Positions 1 to 5,641 of a DNA stretch of 8,008 nucleotides are shown here, in pieces. Where the stretch lies: the NCBI GenBank assembly GCA_030671315.1, contig DAOUZW010000042.1, positions 1-8,008 on the forward strand. Direction: 5' to 3'. A program made the translations under genes and the position numbers. This stretch comes from Candidatus Bathyarchaeota archaeon. Lineage in GTDB: Archaea > Thermoproteota > Bathyarchaeia > 40CM-2-53-6 > RBG-13-38-9. The notes under the pieces were generated by a model that worked only from the letters and a program-made list of their open reading frames with translations, ran no database searches and was not told where the DNA came from. Position 1 is the stretch's first letter; every line of letters starts with the position of its first letter.

Positions 1-1
1 G

Positions 2-291
2 ATTGTGAAATTATCTGAAATTGTACCTTCACATCTCCAAGATAAAATTCAACTCCCTATCATCATACAAAGAAGATTTGACCTTGGAAAATCCATCTAT
101 ACAGTAATGGGAAACAAACTCGAAGAGTTCACTTTAAAAAAGCTCTAGAACTGACCGATCACGATTTTAATGAATATGAGGAAGAGGACACATTTCATAT
201 TTTTAAACCCTACTTATCGGAATTAATCCGTATGTTTCACACTCTTATTGTGATAGGTTTTGGAAAACCGGAACCCCTTTCCAAACTATAA
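2..291 (+). CDS. UPF0216/DUF61-like protein, C-terminal part, with apparent -1 frameshift
   Basis: The 5' end lies outside the window. The first frame (2-148) encodes 48 residues ending in TLKKL and a TAG stop. Segments such as PSHLQDKIQLPIII and GKSIYTVMGNKLE resemble the C-terminal half of the archaeal UPF0216 (DUF61) family, whose function is unknown; this is recognition by eye. Immediately before the stop, T TTA AAA (133-139) and A AAA AAG (136-142) form tandem canonical -1 slippery heptamers. The -1 frame then reads on from GCT at 142 for 49 more codons (ALELTDHDFNEYEEED..., then a hydrophobic MFHTLIVIGFG stretch) to TAA at 289-291. That tail has no ATG, GTG or TTG before codon 232, so it is unlikely to be an independent gene. 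Either the protein ends at 148, or the tail is joined by frameshifting, or one A is wrong in the six-A run. The TAA overlaps the stop of convergent rnhB. Confidence 0.5.
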
Positions 292-952
292 TTCAGACGC
301 TATATTACTCAAAGTCTTCCAAGTTCTTCTTATTATTGGAAGATTACATCCGTCAGTCATGATCCATTTCTTTAGAAATTTTCTAGTTTTTGGATCCGAT
401 GGATAACCGGAACCAAAATCGCCGTAAGTCTCATGAAGACCCTCAATTACCTCATCTCTTTTCTGCTTGGCAATGATCGATGCAGCAGAGACGATGGGAT
501 ATTTTTGATCTGCTTTATGTTCGGAAATAATTTTCATAGGTAGACTGATCTTTTGAATTATTTGACACGCAAATCTTTCAGGACTTCTATCTGGAGCATC
601 AACATATGCTACATCAGGTTTTAGTCTATCCAGAATTTTTGCTACGAATTTCGCCTCCAATTGATTTAATCGTTTTAATGGTTTTCCTCTTAGAACAATT
701 GAATCTATCTCCTGAGGCCCGATCTCGAACAACACATGTTCCTTTGCAAGACTGATTATTTTTGGCGTTAACATTTCACGCGATTTTCTTGTGTGAAGTT
801 TTGAGTCTTTGATTTTTAGATTAGAAAGCTGGGAAACCTGATTTTCATTAATAGTTAATCCTGCAATTACTAGTGGACCTATAATTGGACCTTTTGGGAA
901 GCCAAATGTTTGACTTTCTCCCAGCCTCGTCCACGCCAGCGATGCAGACTAT
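286..952 (-). CDS. rnhB: Ribonuclease HII with ATA start and a 25-nt frame-breaking insertion near the N-terminus
   Basis: RNase HII cleaves the RNA strand of RNA/DNA hybrids and removes single ribonucleotides from DNA. The intact main frame (about 888-286) carries the family hallmarks GPIIGPLVIAG, KDSKL, LRGKPLKRLN, AYVDAPD, SEHKADQKYPIVSAASIIAK and GDFGSGYPSDP. The essential first catalytic motif, IAGVDEAGR, is present at 943-917 in a different frame. It is separated from GPIIGP by 25 extra nucleotides (892-916, or one base shifted). Removing these restores the near-invariant DEAGRGP motif and a 213-residue protein, normal for archaeal RNase HII. In the N-terminal frame there is no ATG, GTG or TTG between an upstream TAA and the GTG inside the catalytic motif. 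An ATA codon (952-950) sits 8 nt after a GGAGGG Shine-Dalgarno. The first ATG in the main frame is at 774, which would delete the catalytic motif. Family identity is certain; whether it is functional, recoded or a fresh pseudogene is open. It lies 66 nt after the THEP1 gene, probably on the same transcript. Confidence 0.85.
892..916 (-). other. 25-nt insertion inside the rnhB catalytic motif
   Basis: This is extra sequence between the codons for DEAGR and GPIIGP. It shifts the frame (25 is not a multiple of 3). On the coding strand it contains a small perfect hairpin, TTTGG-CTTC-CCAAA. TGGGA just before it can pair with TCCCA inside it, and TGGAC with GTCCA further out. I could not fit a proper archaeal bulge-helix-bulge splice motif (two 3-nt bulges around a 4-bp helix). 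The exact boundary is ambiguous by one base. The nature of the insertion (intron, bypass element or mutation) is unknown. Confidence 0.7.
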
Positions 953-960
953 TTAAATTG

Positions 961-966
961 CCCTCC
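961..966 (-). promoter_or_regulatory. Shine-Dalgarno GGAGGG supporting an ATA start for rnhB
   Basis: GGAGGG on the minus strand is followed by 8 nt and then ATA GTC TGC ATC GCT GGC, encoding (M)VCIAGVDEAGR. Spacing is ideal for initiation at ATA (952-950). No ATG, GTG or TTG is available nearby in this frame, so this site decides the start call. Confidence 0.6.
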
Positions 967-1018
967 AATCATATCCTTGATAAATCTCTTGAATTCAATA
1001 TTACAAAAAATATTCGAT

Positions 1019-1582
1019 TTAATACTTCTTTTCAATTATTTTCAATATTTCCTTCGATATTTTATCAATCTGATTATTCCGATTCTCATGTGTTATTTCA
1101 ATGATCTTTGGCAGATCAGTAAGATCCAGGATTTTCATGAAATTGTTCCGCAATTTGAATTGGACCGTTCCTAGGAATGGCTTGCTTCCACGAATTGCCA
1201 TAGCTACGGTTTTTCTAAAATTCGCACTAGTAATTTCCATGGGTCCAGTTTCATCAACGACAATTAAATCGATTTCTGGCTGATTCAAGCTGTTTGTTAT
1301 TGCAGTAACTCCGACTTCACTTAGATCTACGGCATTGATCACATATTTTCCTATTTTAATACCTTTTTTTAAACTAGTGTGCGCAAGAATCCCTTTCTTG
1401 CCAGTATGAATATCTAATATCTCAAATCCAAGTCGCTTCTGTTTATCTCTAATTTCTTGAGTTATCATACCTCCAACAATGTATCCTCTGTCTTTGACAA
1501 TTTCAATAACATTTGAGATTAAAGTAGTCTTACCTATACCTGGCATGCCTGTAACCATTATTGCTTCGCACATAATTGCCAT
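1019..1582 (-). CDS. THEP1-type nucleoside-triphosphatase / nucleotide kinase-like P-loop protein
   Basis: This is a 187-residue P-loop NTPase of the THEP1 (NTPase_1) family. The family hydrolyses NTPs in vitro and its physiological substrate is unclear. Walker A is TGMPGIGKTTL (residues 11-21). Walker B is DLIVVDETGPMEI (105-117), with the DE-x-G-x-ME signature typical of the family. GGMITQEIRDKQKRLGFEI (37-55) and the GTVQFKLRN region (138-146) also match the family layout. Length is normal (family about 170-190 residues). The start is ATG at 1582 or the fourth codon ATG at 1573; an AAGGT lies just before the former and 9 nt before the latter. A TATA-like GATAAATA at 1607-1600 is placed for an almost leaderless transcript. 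It is followed after 66 nt by rnhB on the same strand, with no terminator seen, so the two are likely co-transcribed. It is divergent from trm1. Confidence 0.85.
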   Translation of the reverse strand: MAIMCEAIMVTGMPGIGKTTLISNVIEIVKDRGYIVGGMITQEIRDKQKRLGFEILDIHTGKKGILAHTSLKKGIKIGKYVINAVDLSEVGVTAITNSLNQPEIDLIVVDETGPMEITSANFRKTVAMAIRGSKPFLGTVQFKLRNNFMKILDLTDLPKIIEITHENRNNQIDKISKEILKIIEKKY

Positions 1583-1670
1583 ACCTTATTCTGCCGCAGT
1601 ATTTATCAAGACTATTTGAGGTCAATATTGATAGTAAAAAGGTTATGAGTTATACCAGAGGTGTGTAGCC
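1583..1670. promoter_or_regulatory. Divergent promoter region between THEP1 and trm1
   Basis: These 88 nt separate two divergently transcribed genes. On the minus strand GATAAATA (1607-1600) is a plausible TATA box, about 25 nt upstream of the THEP1 ATG. On the plus strand the weaker AT-rich CAATATTG (1623-1630) lies upstream of the trm1 Shine-Dalgarno. Assignment rests on spacing and composition only. Confidence 0.4.
1658..1663 (+). promoter_or_regulatory. Shine-Dalgarno GAGGTG supporting a near-cognate (ATC) start for trm1
   Basis: GAGGTG matches the archaeal anti-Shine-Dalgarno and is followed by 7 nt and then ATC at 1671 in the trm1 frame. No ATG, GTG or TTG exists in that frame between the TAA at 1635 and the ATG at 1788, while recognisable Trm1 sequence begins at about codon 1683. 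The site therefore argues for ATC initiation, or for a base or indel change at the start. Confidence 0.5.
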
Positions 1671-2843
1671 ATCTATTCCACATTTCCCTTCAAGACCACG
1701 AATGTTATCGAGGGCTCAATTAAATTAATTCTACCCGCAGAGTCTGACCATAAAACTACCGATCCAAATGTTTTCTATAATCCCCGAATGAGTCTGAATC
1801 GTGACATTTCAGTATTGGCTGCTCGATGTTTTCAATCACATCTTCAAAGATCAATTAGGATTGCTGACCCTCTGACTGGTTCTGGAATTCGAGGTCTAAG
1901 ATATGCGGCTGAAATAGACTCTATGAATTCTGTGCTTTTAAATGATATAGAACCAGATGCGATGTTGTTTGCTCTCTACAATATATTGAATAACAATCTT
2001 CAAAACAAGACTGATATTCAATGCATGGATGCGAATATCTTCCTGAATTTACATTCGATACCTGGTAAGAGACTAGATTTGATAGATCTTGATCCTTATG
2101 GATCGCCTGTGACATACATAGATTCGGCGCTAAGAGCCCTGATTAATGGAGGTTTTTTAGCCATGACGGCAACTGATATGGCTGTTCTATGTGGAGCTAA
2201 ACCTCATCCTTGTTTGAGGAAATATGGTGGAAAACCCCTAAGAAGTGAGTATTCACGAGAAGTTGCTCTGAGATTGCTTTTCGGTTCTCTCGTTAAATCA
2301 GCTTGTAAACAAGACATGGCAATTACTGCAAAGTTTTCCCACAGCACAGATCATTATATTCGTCTCTTCGTAAACGTTAATCGCTCAGCCACAGAAGCAA
2401 ATAATACACTCAACGAAATGGGGTATATTTTGCATTGCTTTCATTGTCTCAACAGAGTGATTTTAAAAGATCCTGCAAAACGTGGAAGATGTTCTATATG
2501 TAACAGTTCCACTGCTCTGGCGGGTCCATTGTATTTGGGTAAATTGACCGACTCAGAATTTTGTCTTAACATGATAGCATCAACTAATAGTTTGACTAAA
2601 AAGTCTAATCGATTATCGAAAATTCTTTCTCTTATTAAAGATGAGGTTGAGGCTCCACCAACATACTATACTGTTGATTCAATTTGTCATCGACTTCATA
2701 GAGCACCTCCTAGTCCGAATCAAGTAATTGAAGATCTAAAGTCTCAGGGTTATTATGCAACAAAAACTCACTTTGACGGTGGAGGGTTTAAGACAGATGC
2801 TACTATCAAAGAAATCACATCTTTACTGAATCAACTTAATTGA
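1671..2843 (+). CDS. trm1: tRNA (guanine26-N2)-dimethyltransferase Trm1, start probably ATC
   Basis: Trm1 makes N2-methyl- and N2,N2-dimethylguanosine at tRNA position 26 from S-adenosylmethionine. Counting from the first ATG (1788), visible motifs are NRDISVLA (4-11), the SAM-binding ADPLTGSGIRGLRYAAE (26-42), LNDIEPDA (50-57), DLIDLDPYGSP (97-107), TATDMAVLCG (127-136), and a zinc-type C-x2-C pair set (CFHC and CSIC, about 217-238). The C-terminal winged-helix-like end includes GYYATKTHFDGGGFKT. The same frame continues upstream with typical Trm1 N-terminal sequence (FPFKTTNVIEGSIKLILP and VFYNPR just before MSLNRD), so starting at 1788 would truncate the protein by 39 residues. With ATC at 1671 it is 390 residues, normal for archaea. 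An alternative is ATG at 1645, which would be in frame if the GTGTGT at 1661-1666 had one GT fewer. The 3' end overlaps convergent rlmE by 8 nt. Confidence 0.9.
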   Translation: MYSTFPFKTTNVIEGSIKLILPAESDHKTTDPNVFYNPRMSLNRDISVLAARCFQSHLQRSIRIADPLTGSGIRGLRYAAEIDSMNSVLLNDIEPDAMLFALYNILNNNLQNKTDIQCMDANIFLNLHSIPGKRLDLIDLDPYGSPVTYIDSALRALINGGFLAMTATDMAVLCGAKPHPCLRKYGGKPLRSEYSREVALRLLFGSLVKSACKQDMAITAKFSHSTDHYIRLFVNVNRSATEANNTLNEMGYILHCFHCLNRVILKDPAKRGRCSICNSSTALAGPLYLGKLTDSEFCLNMIASTNSLTKKSNRLSKILSLIKDEVEAPPTYYTVDSICHRLHRAPPSPNQVIEDLKSQGYYATKTHFDGGGFKTDATIKEITSLLNQLN

Positions 2844-3468
2844 GAACAACTTTTTTCCTCTTGAAGCCTAGACCTAAAACATATAATTCTGAACTAGAGG
2901 TCCGTGTTGCCTTCGGTTTGATAATCCGTGTCTGTCGAAAATTTTTCTTAAATTCGTTAATAAAAGGGTCTAATTCGTTCCCTTGAAAGACCTTAATAAG
3001 AAAATTCCCGCCGGATTTTAAAAATTTCTTAGTTATTTGCAGAGAACTTTTTGCCAGATGAATTTGTCGGAAGTGATCTAATTCCCAAGTGCCTGAGACA
3101 TCAGGCGAGATATCTGAGACAATTACATCGACATATACTGGTAGTTTCTTCAGTAAGTATTCGATTGCAGAATTTGAGGTTATGTCTAGTTCAATAAAAT
3201 CAGTTTGTGGACTATCTAAGGGTTCAATAGGTTGGATATCGACTGCAAACACATATCCTTCATTTCCAACAGTCTCAATTAATACTTGGGTCCAGCCTCC
3301 AGGGGCAGCACCCAGATCAACTACTTGATCTCTTTTTCTTACGAACCTATAGCTTTTGATTATCTGAGAGAGTTTGAAAGCTGCCCGGCTACGGTATCCT
3401 CTCTCTTTTGCTAGCTTGAAATAGTGATCTTTGCGTCTTTGCTCGATCCACGAAGAACTTTTTCTCAA
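2836..3468 (-). CDS. rlmE: 23S rRNA 2'-O-methyltransferase RlmE/FtsJ family
   Basis: This SAM-dependent enzyme methylates the 2'-OH of a uridine in the large-subunit rRNA A loop (the E. coli Um2552 equivalent); a tRNA target is possible in archaea. The K-D-K-E catalytic set is complete: K32 (RSRAAFKL), D119 (VIVSDISP), K159 (FLIKVFQG) and E194 (SSELYVLGLGF). SAM motif I is VVDLGAAPGGWTQ (49-61) and the acidic loop is AVDIQP (75-80). It starts at TTG (3468), because an in-frame TGA lies two codons upstream and the protein then opens with the family-typical SSSWIEQRRKDHYFKLAKERGYRSRAA pattern. It is 210 residues long and lacks the C-terminal TRAM domain found in some archaeal FtsJ homologs. The 3' end overlaps the trm1 stop. 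Confidence 0.92.
   Translation of the reverse strand: MRKSSSWIEQRRKDHYFKLAKERGYRSRAAFKLSQIIKSYRFVRKRDQVVDLGAAPGGWTQVLIETVGNEGYVFAVDIQPIEPLDSPQTDFIELDITSNSAIEYLLKKLPVYVDVIVSDISPDVSGTWELDHFRQIHLAKSSLQITKKFLKSGGNFLIKVFQGNELDPFINEFKKNFRQTRIIKPKATRTSSSELYVLGLGFKRKKVVLN
2851..2856 (+). terminator. Possible T-tract terminator for trm1
   Basis: A run of six T lies 7 nt after the trm1 TGA. Archaeal RNA polymerase terminates at T-rich tracts. The run is also the lysine-rich C-terminal coding part of rlmE on the other strand, so coincidence is possible. Confidence 0.35.
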
Positions 3469-3483
3469 TGTTCAAACTTATGC

Positions 3484-3510
3484 GTATTAAAGTCATTTCT
3501 TTTAATATTG
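3484..3510 (-). promoter_or_regulatory. Putative TATA elements of rlmE
   Basis: The minus strand carries AATATTAAAAG and TTTAATAC, about 20-40 nt upstream of the TTG start at 3468, with no clear Shine-Dalgarno. This suggests a short-leader or leaderless transcript. I see no other gene or RNA in the 222-nt gap from 3469 to 3690. Confidence 0.35.
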
Positions 3511-3690
3511 TCGCATTTCATGAGACCAATTGTTATCATATTAAAATGTTCTATACATTCTCTTTATAGATGGTAATAACCACTCCAACATGTAAGAGAA
3601 CTAAATTATACGACCAGAGTGCGTTAATGATTAGTGAAATTAAGTATGTCCTACTTCCCCAGCACCCTAACCGACTTTAAGATACAATCT

Positions 3691-4053
3691 CTATTCAGAG
3701 TTGTTTATCGCCAGATTCTTCAGCCAGAAAGTTAGTTTATTACACTTATTGGGAGAGACTGTCCCAGCCTCACTACATCTATTCTCAAAATCACAGAAGG
3801 AACATGGAATCGCGATTATTGTTTCGACTTTAGGAATTCGCCTCTTAGCTGAAACTCTATAGGTCCATCTGCCATCAAAAAGTTCTTTCTTACGCTGAAT
3901 TAGTTTTTTTCTCTCAAGCCTTAGAATTGCTCTTGAGCCTTCACGACTATCAGCCGTAATAGTCTTCCAGAGCTCTGACTGGATTACTCCACACTCACCA
4001 GCGTTCATAACTATGTTAAGAACGTCCTGTTCTGTTGTGCCTCGTCTCGCCAA
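3691..4053 (-). CDS. rpc34: Archaeal ortholog of RNA polymerase III subunit RPC34 (winged helix plus Fe-S motif)
   Basis: This is a 120-residue protein with a winged-helix domain (about 5-70: TEQDVLNIV, GVIQSELWK, RAILRLERKKLIQRKKE and GRWTYRVS). A cysteine cluster follows: C84, C87, C93 and C104 in CSFCDFENRC and PNKC, then FWL. The C-x2-C-x5-C-x10-C spacing and the trailing Trp-Leu resemble the C-terminal [4Fe-4S] region of eukaryotic RPC34/RPC39. Orthologs are known from Crenarchaeota and Thaumarchaeota and probably act at promoters with the transcription machinery. It starts at TTG (4053) with GGTGAT 3 nt upstream, an exact match to the Shine-Dalgarno consensus. It is shorter than eukaryotic RPC34, having one winged helix rather than several. 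The gene sits alone between rlmE (222-nt gap) and cysS (132-nt gap). The precise role is inferred from the family. Confidence 0.82.
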   Translation of the reverse strand: MARRGTTEQDVLNIVMNAGECGVIQSELWKTITADSREGSRAILRLERKKLIQRKKELFDGRWTYRVSAKRRIPKVETIIAIPCSFCDFENRCSEAGTVSPNKCNKLTFWLKNLAINNSE

Positions 4054-4056
4054 AAA

Positions 4057-4062
4057 ATCACC
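4057..4062 (-). promoter_or_regulatory. Shine-Dalgarno GGTGAT for the TTG start of the RPC34 ortholog
   Basis: GGTGAT lies 3 nt before the TTG codon. It belongs to an 11-nt string, AACGGTGATTT, that recurs at 7551-7541. TATA-like ATTTAATAG lies about 45-50 nt upstream of the start. Confidence 0.5.
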
Positions 4063-4185
4063 GTTGGTGGATCAATAATTATGTGTCAAGACTATTAAAT
4101 GTTAAATGACAAGTAGGATAATTTTGTTGAATTTCTCATACTAAACATTAAGGAAAGACTGATCTATAACAATTAGAGGCATATA

Positions 4186-5601
4186 TCACTCAACTCGTTG
4201 CCATTTTGTTCCTTCGGACGAATCTTCGATAGAGATTCTCATGGAACTGAGTTTTTCCCTTATTCTATCTGCAGCCTTCCAATCATTTCTCTTTCTCGCT
4301 TCATCTCTGAGTTCGATAATCAGCTCTACAAAGTCTTCGAGCGCTTTGGGTTCAGCAACAGCAACACGTCTAACATTAACACCGAAAATGGTACAGAAAT
4401 CATCAAGCATTTGGATACTTTGAGAAATAATCCTGACATCAGGATCTTCTTTGACATAGGCTTCTAATTTTTTAGAAAAAGAGATCATGACAGATAGTGC
4501 AACCGGCGTGTTGAAATCATCATCCATTGCTTCCATAAACTTATTCTTGTGACTCTGAATGTCATCTAAGTAATTCGAGTCTTTATTTTGCCCTTTCGAT
4601 CTCTTTATGTCAAGTGCATTTTTCGCTATATTATATGCATTTGATATTGTTCGAAAATTCTCTCTGGCGTTTTCTAGATTCTTCTCATTGTAATCAATAG
4701 GGCTTCGATAATGGCTTGAGGCAAAGAATATTCGTAAAACATTGGAGTTATACTTTTGTAAGATCTCTTTGATTGTTACAAAATTGCCTAGAGATTTAGA
4801 CATCTTTTGCCCTTTTACATTGACCATGCCGGTATGGATCCAATATTTGACTAGAGGTTTTTTTCCAGTGACGGCCTCAGCTTGCGCGATTTCTGCTTCG
4901 TGATGAGGAAAAACTAGCTCTAGAGACCCTCCGTGAATGTCATATTGTGGTCCAAAGTAGGTTTCAGTTATGGCGGTATCTTCAATATGCCATCCAGGTC
5001 TTCCCCATCCCCAGGGGCTATTCCAACCTAGCTCATCTTTGTTTCGACTCTTCCATAATGAAAAGTCACTGGGATCTTTCTTTCTTGGGTCTGGTTCGAT
5101 CCTATGTTTTTTTAATTCTTCAGGTTTCTGTCCAGATAATCTACCATAGTCTGGAAACTCTGAAATTGTAAAATATATATCTCCGTTAACTCGATAGGCA
5201 TAGCCTTTCTCGAGAAGTCTTTGTATCTGATCAATCATTTCCGGAATATGCTCTGATGCTCTTGCAAAAAGATTTGTAGATAACATATTTAGTGAGAACA
5301 TATCATCTAGAAATTCTTTGTTGAAATTTTTCGAAAGCTCCAATGGATTTATTTTTCTCTGTTTTGCTCTTTCGATTATCTTATCGTCGACATCAGTTAT
5401 GTTCATCAGATAAAAAAGGCTAAACCCCTTGTATCTCAAGTATCTTGCGATTACATCATATGCAAGATATGTTCTTGCATGTCCAATATGGGCATGATCA
5501 TAGACTGTTGGACCACATACAAACATATTCACTCTATTTTCATGAATGGGTCTGAATTCTTCCTCTGTCCCACTCATCGTATTCATTACTCTAAAGACCA
5601 T
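4186..5601 (-). CDS. cysS: Cysteinyl-tRNA synthetase
   Basis: A class I aminoacyl-tRNA synthetase that charges tRNA-Cys. The 471-residue length is normal. CGPTVYDHAHIGHART holds the zinc-ligand C29 and the HIGH motif (38-41). NITDVDDKI (68-76), RPGWHIEDTAI (201-211), FPHHEAEIAQ (231-240) and KMSKS (266-270) follow, then the helical C-terminal tRNA-binding part. In E. coli CysRS zinc is held by C28, C209, H234 and E238. Here the equivalents are C29, D208, H233 and E237, so the second Cys is replaced by Asp in WHIEDTAI. The variant may be a known archaeal subtype; I cannot confirm this. The start is ATG at 5601; further Met codons at residues 6 and 9 are possible, but family alignment favours an early start. 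It lies 40 nt downstream of the adenosine-specific kinase gene without a terminator, so co-transcription is likely. Confidence 0.96.
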   Translation of the reverse strand: MVFRVMNTMSGTEEEFRPIHENRVNMFVCGPTVYDHAHIGHARTYLAYDVIARYLRYKGFSLFYLMNITDVDDKIIERAKQRKINPLELSKNFNKEFLDDMFSLNMLSTNLFARASEHIPEMIDQIQRLLEKGYAYRVNGDIYFTISEFPDYGRLSGQKPEELKKHRIEPDPRKKDPSDFSLWKSRNKDELGWNSPWGWGRPGWHIEDTAITETYFGPQYDIHGGSLELVFPHHEAEIAQAEAVTGKKPLVKYWIHTGMVNVKGQKMSKSLGNFVTIKEILQKYNSNVLRIFFASSHYRSPIDYNEKNLENARENFRTISNAYNIAKNALDIKRSKGQNKDSNYLDDIQSHKNKFMEAMDDDFNTPVALSVMISFSKKLEAYVKEDPDVRIISQSIQMLDDFCTIFGVNVRRVAVAEPKALEDFVELIIELRDEARKRNDWKAADRIREKLSSMRISIEDSSEGTKWQRVE

Positions 5602-5641
5602 TCGATTATGACGCCTGCCGATACTGTATTAATTCAAAGGC

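Noticed and set aside
286..774. rnhB beginning at the ATG at 774
   Set aside because: This start would omit the catalytic DEAGR motif and the GPIIGPLVIAG strand, both of which are visible upstream. It is only the first ATG in the main frame.
889..919. Bypass with matched take-off and landing codons (AAG to AAA) in rnhB
   Set aside because: It would leave an extra Lys in the nearly invariant AGRGP motif. It is possible but less economical than clean removal of 25 nt.
889..934. Archaeal bulge-helix-bulge intron in rnhB
   Set aside because: TGGAC/GTCCA and TGGGA/TCCCA can pair, but I could not place two 3-nt bulges around a 4-bp helix at cuts that restore the frame. It is kept only as an open possibility in the insertion finding.
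910..1283. Plus-strand ORFs of 60-65 codons at 910-1283
   Set aside because: They are antisense shadows of rnhB and THEP1, with no recognisable motifs or Shine-Dalgarno.
1788..1790. ATG at 1788 as the trm1 start
   Set aside because: The conserved N-terminal segment VFYNPRMSLNRD continues upstream in the same frame, and the resulting protein would be 39 residues short.
3469..3690. Hidden tRNA or C/D box RNA in the 222-nt gap
   Set aside because: No T-arm GTTCRA context with acceptor pairing and no matched RTGATGA/CTGA boxes were found. Only AT-rich promoter-like sequence is visible.
4080..4112. TGTCA ... TGACA inverted repeat upstream of the RPC34 ortholog
   Set aside because: The arms are only 5 nt with a long spacer, easily expected by chance in this AT-rich gap.
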